A stretch of 64,000 bases of DNA, from assembly GCA_949358305.1 (NCBI GenBank), contig OX442322.1, forward strand, positions 10,280,243-10,344,242, given 5' to 3'. This document shows positions 57,077-64,000 of this stretch, piece by piece. Below the pieces are notes generated by a model that was not told where the DNA came from, ran no database searches, and worked only from the letters and a program-made list of their open reading frames with translations. Position 1 is the stretch's first letter. Each line of letters opens with the position of its first letter. Position numbers and translations under genes: made by a program. The DNA comes from Strigamia acuminata (Eukaryota; Arthropoda; Chilopoda; Geophilomorpha; Linotaeniidae).

Positions 57077-59596
57077 TGCAAGTTGAACAGCTACAGCCTG
57101 AAAGAAGAAGAACATTTTTAGTTATTAAAGTGTATTTTTGGTGGGCTGTTTTCTGGGTTTTTGATGTGTTCCTTCTGGGGGGAGGGGAAGTGTGCTTTTT
57201 TGTATTTAAGTTAGCGTTTAAGTTTTGCACTCCATATAACTGCTTAAAGCAGGGGAGTTTCTGTTTGAATTAAGTTAGAATTTAGTTTTGCCTTCCTGTT
57301 GTTGAGCTTGTCCAGGAGGTGTCAGTGTGGTGTGTACGAGTCAAGTCAAGCTGAGCGGGACAATGCAATTGTCTTCAAGGAGCTTGTGGTTGCAAGGTCG
57401 CATCATGTGGTTGGCACATCAGGACGATGAAGACGGCTGGACAGTTAGCGGTGCAAGCGGGTTGCTGGTCGGTGCAGACAAGTCAAAGGACAAGTCACGC
57501 TCCAGTCAACTGAGCATTAACGCCAAGTCGTACGGGAAGGTGGACGCCTGCCGTCAGGGCAGAAAAGAAAGAAGACAAGCTTTGCTTTTATTAGTTTAGA
57601 AAGAAGTTTGTTAAGATTGAGAGTTTTATCCAGGTGCTTTTGCGGTGTTTGGTTTTTTGGTTTTGAAGTTGATACAGGCAGTTATGTTTAACGTTTTACT
57701 GTGTGAGCAGACTCGGTGCTTTGCGTGGGAGCGACCTGAGAGTATGGTCCCCTTGCTCAAGCAATTTGAGAAAGAGCCACGCTCCTGAATTTTCGAAATA
57801 AGTTTGGTTATAATATTTTGAAAGGCTGTAAGCACTTGGACACTTCTCTCAGTCTAAAATTTTGTTTGCTTGTGTTTGAAGTTCTTTCTAGCTTTAAGAG
57901 TTGATTAAGTTTTGAGGTCAGGTCTATTGTGAACTGTTAGGTTGACTGACGGCAGATTGGCCATGTTTGAGGCTGATGAGAAGCGGTCCCGCGCTCGTTT
58001 GCTTGTTCTTTCGGTTGTGGCAATCGAGTGGTCGCTCCTTCTCCCCTACTACACTCAGCCAGTTATATTGGGTTGCGTGGGAGAGTGGAGGCGAGGGATC
58101 CCGTCTCAATGGCCGCCGTGTTTGTCCGCCAGCCTTTCAGTGGACTGACCACATGGAAGAGTGCGTTTTGATTGTATTTTGGGGGACTTCCGTATTATTT
58201 AGTTGATTGTTTAAGCAGGTGTTAGTGTGTGAGGTTTTTCAGAAGAACCTGTGCGTGGGTTGAGATAAGATAAGCCACACTAGCTGTTTAATTAGAGAAA
58301 GCGGAAATTTAGGAATCAGTCCTCCATTCAGTCTCGTTTGTGATAAAAGGTTTTTGAGAAGTTACTGCTAAGAATTTGTAGATGTTCCCACTTCCAGCGT
58401 GTTGTACCTTTGTTTTAGTGCGTTCACAATTGGTTAGGAAGTTTGGATGCGTTACTGGGTTTGTCATTATTTTCTCGGTGTAAACCTTTTAGTTATAAGT
58501 TAGTTCAGAGTTTTGGGGAAAATTGCTTGTTAAGTTCGCAGCCACCAAGCGTCTTTGCGAGGGCGCTTGTAGATCAGTTGGGTGGGTACCCCCCTTTTTG
58601 GAAAGTTAGTTACTGCATGTTGGGGCTTGTTCAGGGTGAAACGATCGTCCATTAGGGTCAGTCTTTCAAATTCGAGACAATTGATGTTAGTAAGTGCAGT
58701 CTCCACCTTGCACATTGTGTGGTTGGAAGGGGTATAAGGGCGCTTAATTGATCAGATCAGGGTTGTAAGAGCATTTTTCGAGACTCCAAAGTTGTAGAAT
58801 TAGATATTAGAGGTTAACAGTCTTTAAATTTATTTTTTATTGAAAGTTGTCTTTATAAGAAATAGAAAGTTACATATTCGGGTTTTTTTTTGTGCGATTA
58901 GTTAACCTGCTTGTTCGAGCACCCATTTGGCGCTTAGCCATTTGCGGTTGGCGGAGCAGAGTGCCGCGTTGACGAATGGAACAATGGTTGGTCAGCAAAG
59001 CCAGCGAGAGAGGTAGTGTTTGAGGATGTTTTAGAATTTCATTTTTGGAAAAAGAAACGCAGCACTTCTCTCTCTTTTGAAGACTTGTTGTTCCTGCGGT
59101 TTAAGTTAAGATAGTTTTCCGAATTTGTTTCTTAGGGAATTTAGTTGTAGCATAGTTAAGTAGTCCACTCACAATGGATTCCAGTGTTGTCCCACACTCA
59201 GTTCTTGGATACATTCTGGGACTGGGGTTCAAAGAGCCAAGGCCTATTGCCTTGCAGTCAGAGTGGCAGTAGGAGAAGAAAGAGGACAATAAGCCCCGTT
59301 GGTTCGGATTAAGGTTAGAAAGAGCCAAAGAGAGATAAGTCTTATTTGTCAAAACAGAAAAGAGAGGTTGTTGAAGTACGCCGATAGGGCGGGGCATTCG
59401 TCAGTCAACCCTCAAATTCCCAAAGCTGCCTCGTGACGTTGCAATGTGTAACGTGATAAGCATGTGAGATCTCGTTACAAGAGTCGCGTTGGATAGGGAA
59501 TTAGCATTAACATGTGAGTGTTGAGTTAACGGTCACTTGCATAGGTTCATTTTGCACTGCTAACCAAAGTCAGTCGAACTGAACAATAGAAAAAGG

Positions 59597-59766
59597 GCTT
59601 TAGTCGGTTAACAGTTGGTCCGTCGAACCCCGAGTTGGAAAAAATGGCTTTAGTCGGTTAACAGTTGGTCTGTCAAACCCGAAGAAAAAGGTTTTAGTTG
59701 GTTAACGGTGGCCCAACAAACCCAAAGAAAAAGGTTTTAGTTGGTTAACGGTGGCCCAACAAACCC
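59597..59766 (+). repeat. Epsilon-2 hairpin array a (4 units)
   Basis: Four units of GGYTTTAGTYGGTTAAC...GGYCC..CAAACC. The inner stem varies together: TCGG with CCG in unit 1, TTGG with CCAA in units 3 and 4. Units 3 and 4 are nearly identical, a recent duplication. Confidence 0.65.
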
Positions 59767-59785
59767 ATAGAAAAAGCATTTAGAG

Positions 59786-59973
59786 AGTCTTAAGCGGATG
59801 ATAGTTAAGTCAGTCAGGCTTAAGCAATTAGATGGTCTTAAGCGGATGATAGTTCAGTCCGTCAGGCTTAAGCGTATAAGAGGTTTTTTAAGCGGATGAT
59901 AGTTAAGTCCGTCAGGCTTAAGCGAATTAGAGGTTCTTAAGCGATTGATAGTTTAGTCTATCAGGCTTAAGCA
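59786..59973 (+). repeat. Epsilon-2 hairpin array b (4 units)
   Basis: Four units of about 48 bp. Each is closed by CTTAAGC and GCTTAAG (7 bp; for example 59789-59795 with 59818-59824). The inner arm TGATAG faces CTATCA perfectly in unit 4 and CCGTCA or CAGTCA in the others. Confidence 0.65.
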
Positions 59974-62360
59974 AGCACTTTTGTGGAAGCATTAGGGTTA
60001 GTGAAAGGTTAGGAGCCCAGAAGCAGAGTTCTTTCACTTTCTCGGTTGTTCTAGGACAGGGTACACTCGCCCTTAGTGACAAGGTGCGAGTCCAACAACC
60101 TTGATGTGAGAAAGGGCCAGGGATTCTATATTCTTTTCTCTTTTAGGCAGAGCCACGCGTTTTTTTTTTTGGTTTAGTTTCGTATACTTACTCAAGGTGC
60201 ATGGGGTAAAGTTCTTGAGGGTCCTCGTCAGTCGGGGCATGGTTTCGGTCTCGCGGGGGATGGAACGGAACTGTTTTTTGGGCGTGTCGGTTCTCTGGTG
60301 GACACTCGTGTTATTGGACCCAATACACGAGGAGCTAATCGGTTTTAGAGGGTGAACTTCATCACCATACTTTAATTCCTGTTGCTCACGTTCTCCTGAG
60401 CTTCTGAGCACTGTTCAACTTTCGGTCTTGTCCATTGCTCGTCCGAGATAGGCAGTAAACTTTGCCTTGGTACTTAGATTGTGCAAGGAAGTCTTCTCCT
60501 CCTTTGGATCCGGGTTTCTTTTTGCCTATGCATGAGATTGAGTCAGTTAATTCGTCAGATGCGTCAAGCATTGGGAGATGTGCGATCAAAGTTGAGTGGA
60601 TCGCAACTTGTTTTCACGCCCCCTCCTACCCAAAGTTTTGAGCAGACAAGCACAAGTGTTTTTGGCTGAACACAGGTGCACAAGTTTTTTTGGGGTTCAT
60701 AAGAGAAAAGGGCAGAGGTTAGAAATGAAGAGTAAGTCGTGATTTCGAGTCCCCTTGGGCTAGCTTCCAATAGGAGAACGTAGAGGCGACGATATAGTAG
60801 AAATTAGTAATTAGCCTTTTTTGTTAGTGTTTGATTTCGGAGCTTTTTGCGACGAGTCTGACGGTCACACGACCATGGGGTTGAGGTTAGTGGCGTATCA
60901 GATACTCGCGGAAGTCTTCTGAGATAAAAGCTTAGTTAGTCAAAGGTTAGTTAATTCATAGTTTATACCTTTAAAAGGTGGGTTTCTCTCACAAAGAAAT
61001 TCACAGATGTTGTTTTTTTTCGACCTTTTCTGGCTCCGGCATTAGTGGTTTAAACGCCGTGGCAGCATTCTTCTTCTGTCGGGAGGAAAATGGGTTATGA
61101 TAGGAAGGAAGGTTTAGCTGAGATGTTAGCCAGAGAGAAGGTCGAATGAGGAGAAAGCATTGAGGATAATTCGCGGTGTCAGGGGATACCCCTAGTTTTT
61201 CGTTAAAAAAAGGAATTATGTGTTGTGCGCTCTTAGATTCAAATTTTTGGCTTGTCTTGTGTTAGTTTAGCAGAGCCCTGCTTGTAGTGGAAAAAAATTG
61301 AGAAAAGATTTTGTACTACTAGTCGGGTGGGGCACGATTGAAGTTACTTGTCTTAAATTTAAGTGGCCGCTTCTCGTTGTGAGAGTTCTAGAGAGGTTTG
61401 AATGAAGATTTCACTAAGGGAGGGGTTTCGTTTTCTGCAATGTCAACAGGTAACTGTTTTTTAAAAAGTGAGCACAGTTTTCTTGATTTTTCAGGTGTAG
61501 TTAGACTGGGGGTGTGTTCTTTGACATTGCGTATTATTGGTTCCAATTGTTATTTTGGTTCATTACACAGTTTAGTTTAGTTCTTTCTAGTGGAAGATAT
61601 TTAGTTTAAAGGAAATTGGGCACGAGTTTATCTTTGCAGTGAGTTGCCGCCTGAGTGGACGGTCGCTGGCTTGGCTGGTTGTTTATCATCAAGTCGTGAG
61701 TTGATCGCCTGTTTAGGTTGGTCGCTTGGCGTCCCAACGATGAATTGGTTGTTTTTTGCTTAGTTAGATAGGAATCTGCTTTAGCTTTCTGCGGCATTTT
61801 CGTTTCAGTTTGATGTCAACTTTGGCAGGCTTCCTGAATGGATCAATGGCTGAGCTCAGGTGCTTGCGTAAGTCGGTGTCTTTAGGGGCGAATTTTGTCT
61901 GAGGATTCAAACTACCTCTTAAAGGAAGTGTATGAGAAGTCGGTTCGTTAGTTTAGCTTTAAGGTTATTTGTGGTTTAGTGGTGTCTTGTTGTTGACTGA
62001 CCCCATTGGTTGGGGGTCTCAGTTTCCCAAAGTTGACTGCAGGTCAATCTCTATGGGAGAGACAAGCTCTTTTTTTTGTGATTGTTAGTCGTTTCTTTGT
62101 ATTACGAGTTGCAGGTTAGAGTCCGGTTATTTTGCAGTATGTCTAGGATCTTCTCGTTTCAGGGGACCCGCTCCTGTTCATGTTAATGGATTGTTAACAG
62201 AAGAGTCAATATATTTTCGATTTGGGAAAAGGGGTTCTATGATTCGTTGTGGATTCTTGCCAAGGGATATAGGCATGGTGAAAGTCAGTATGCTCGGTCT
62301 TTTCTTCATGAATGCGGTTCCTTCAGGGCGGCTGCTCTCTTCTTTTTTGGCCGGCAGCGA

Positions 62361-63939
62361 TGTTGCGAGCAAGAACGCAACAAAAAGGATCTGGAGATTT
62401 CACGTTGTTCATCTTCTGAAAGAAAGAAAAGGCTTTTTAATTTTGTTGTCAAGTTTAGATAGATTTTTAACACATATCTGACATGCCCAGTTGGTTTGCC
62501 GCTTTGTTGTCACGATCCTGGTAGTTCAAGAGGGTTGTCACTTCGCCTGCCACACCTGGAATGTTTGAAAGTTGTGTTTTTAGTCTTTTGTAATTAATTT
62601 ATGTGTCTTTTTCACGTTTTTGAGTTATTTCTAGTATTTGTAAGTTCTCTCCTGTTTCCAGTTCACTTGCGAAGGAGATAGGCGTGCATCGGCAAGATGG
62701 CCGCCATAGCGCAAGTGAACTGGGAGATGGGAAGAACCTGAAATAAGCACAATTGTAGTTTTTGGTGCTTATTTTGCTTGTGATTTAATTTATACTAACT
62801 TGTATTGGTGTTTAAGGTAGTCCACAGGTGTCTTGGGTCGCTGGATGGGCGTTGGACATCGTTTGTGAGCGTTTGCGAGCGTCGGGCGTGAGCGTACGCC
62901 TTGCGACGCCTCTCGTGGTCGTGTGGGTCCTGCAAATGAGTTGAATTGGTCGGGTTTCAATGCCCAAGCACTGGGAAAGCTGTACTGACCGTTCTAAGAC
63001 GAAGATCCATCGTTGAGAAGGCCTGTGAGTCGCTCGCGACCTTGTTTGGCTCCATTCACGTCATTTTAGCAGTTGCATGGTCGCCATCTTGGATTTGGTG
63101 CTGCACTGTTGCCCTGTTATTATTTCTTTTGGGGTTTTGAGGAGACCTGGACATAGGGAATATTTACTAGTTATTGTTTGTATAAATTACCAATATTAAG
63201 GGTTGTTAATCTAAGCTTTTACCTTTGTTATTGTATGGTTGTTACGGGTTAAGGCTTGTGACACTTTGCGCCCTCTTTTGGTGGCAATTGGGGTTTGGGC
63301 TCAGCATTGTGTTTTGAGTGCAGTTAATGTTAGTTTTAGCCTTTGAATTATCTGTTAAGTTTAAGTGAAGTGCTGTTTGCACAGGTCATACTGTTTTCAA
63401 GGTGTTAGGTTAAGTTTTGCCTTTATTTATGTTAAGTTTGACATCTGTTGTCTATATACGGAAACCTTGTTGGCACTATTGTTATTATTCAAATCTGTAT
63501 TGTTTGGTCACTGACATTTATTGTAATCAGGTGACCAGTTGTTAAGAGTAGGTTGCTAAAGAAGCAACTCAGTTGTTATCAGTTGTTAAGTATTAAAGCC
63601 AGTTGATGTTTTTCCTCCTTCTTTGGATAAATTATTCCTGGGTTTATTTTACTTCAATAAACAGGATGACTTGTGAGTAGAGAGCTTTGCCTGCTCTCCT
63701 CCTCCCTGGGAGCACAGAATTTCTACCCAGCAGCTAAAGAGGTTTTGCCAATCACTTCATCTAAATGCAGTTAGGCCTAGTTTCATGCAGTCAGGCCTAA
63801 TCCTTCTTCAAGTTAGGCTTGGGCTCAGAGAAAGGATTTCAGCTTGTTTCATCAACCACTATACAGTCTCGGGCGGTTTCCAGAGTTTGGTGACCAATTC
63901 GCCAGTCCTCCCCTGTGAGATCCAAGGTTGTTTGCTACA
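62361..63939 (+). repeat. Epsilon-2 3' LTR (1579 bp)
   Basis: Same length as the 5' LTR and collinear at an offset of 15275; no difference noticed by eye. The stem-loop repeats at 62658-62723. Confidence 0.92.
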
Positions 63940-64000
63940 CTTTGGAGTTTTACTGCTTGGATTCGTCCAAAGAGTCGCTGCTGTTAGTTCCTAAGTTAGT
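63940..64000 (+). repeat. Alpha-7 LTR, second part (runs off the window)
   Basis: Starts with the duplicated CTTT and continues the Alpha LTR in register from 47085. The rest of Alpha-7, Epsilon-1 and the Delta-1 gag should lie to the right. Confidence 0.88.

Larger units (their letters stand above)
57013..62360 (+). other. Epsilon-2 internal region, non-coding
   Basis: Apart from the 13-mer, arrays a and b, and the 3' box, I see nothing that reads as a gene in this 5.3-kb stretch. ORFs are below about 115 codons, lack domains, and lie on both strands. Confidence 0.7.
47086..63939 (+). mobile_element. Epsilon-2 LARD element, carrying nested Zeta-1
   Basis: Plus-strand element with CTTT duplicated at 47082-47085 and 63940-63943. 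LTRs 47086-48664 and 62361-63939 are both 1579 bp and look identical. The internal region is 48665-48836 plus 57013-62360, about 5.5 kb. It has no gag, protease, RT or integrase. It contains a primer-binding site, the 13-mer, two hairpin arrays and the 3' box TCTTCTTTTTTGGCCGGCAGCGA next to the LTR (62338-62360). Confidence 0.92.

Noticed and set aside
59597-59973. CRISPR-like array
   Set aside because: Units are degenerate hairpins in direct tandem without unique spacers, inside a retrotransposon of a eukaryotic genome.
1-64000. Host protein-coding genes
   Set aside because: Every stretch could be assigned to a retroelement LTR or internal region, and no ORF outside the two Gag polyproteins showed a recognisable domain.

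Overview
The window is a dense nest of LTR retrotransposons from an animal genome. I see no host gene, rRNA or tRNA. The two readable coding regions encode BEL/Pao-type Gag polyproteins (DUF1759-like capsid region, three CCHC-type zinc knuckles, DUF1758-like aspartic protease). All LTRs begin TGTTGC and most end in AACA, and the target-site duplications I can read are 4 bp, which also fits BEL/Pao. An invertebrate, perhaps an arthropod, is likely, but I cannot name the species. Element names (Alpha to Zeta) are mine and local to this window.

Nesting, worked out from LTR ends and 4-bp duplications. The oldest substrate is Delta-1 (gag at 44922-46416). Its leader was hit by Gamma-1 (visible internal sequence from 26142, 3' LTR 42801-44546). 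Gamma-1 was hit by Alpha-1 (left edge to 26141) and Alpha-5 (27039-38948). The 3' LTR of Alpha-1 was hit by Alpha-2 (1507-13068, minus), which carries Alpha-3 (3447-9476, plus), and by Beta-1 (13128-25801, minus), which carries Alpha-4 (13498-19525, minus). Alpha-6 (27134-33081, minus) sits in the 5' LTR of Alpha-5. On the right, the Delta-1 gag is broken by Epsilon-1 (46417), which is broken by Alpha-7 (46872), whose LTR is broken by Epsilon-2 (47086-63939), which carries Zeta-1 (48837-57012, minus). Nesting reaches five levels.

Beta-1 keeps a gag-protease ORF but no reverse transcriptase or integrase. Every Alpha, Gamma, Epsilon and Zeta element has a 4-6 kb internal region with no credible protein: these are LARD-type (large retrotransposon derivative) non-autonomous elements. 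They keep replication signals and appear to carry conserved RNA structures instead of genes. They presumably rely on Gag and Pol supplied in trans by relatives such as the Beta or Delta type.

The most interesting signal is a bipartite primer-binding arrangement. Just after each 5' LTR is a site resembling the complement of the 3' end of animal tRNA-His (TGGTGCCGTGACCAGGAT). A few hundred bases downstream, every 5' leader that retains the region carries an identical 13-mer, ACACAACGCAATG (eight of eight, over five families whose flanks are otherwise unrelated). Its CACAACGCA is complementary to the anticodon arm of tRNA-His (TGCGTTGTG, anticodon GTG). This suggests that these elements hold the primer tRNA by both its acceptor end and its anticodon loop. 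Other structural signals are a 14-bp LTR stem-loop with a compensatory change between copies, tandem arrays of short hairpins shared by Gamma, Epsilon and Zeta, and a 44-nt intron-like segment in the Alpha LTRs.
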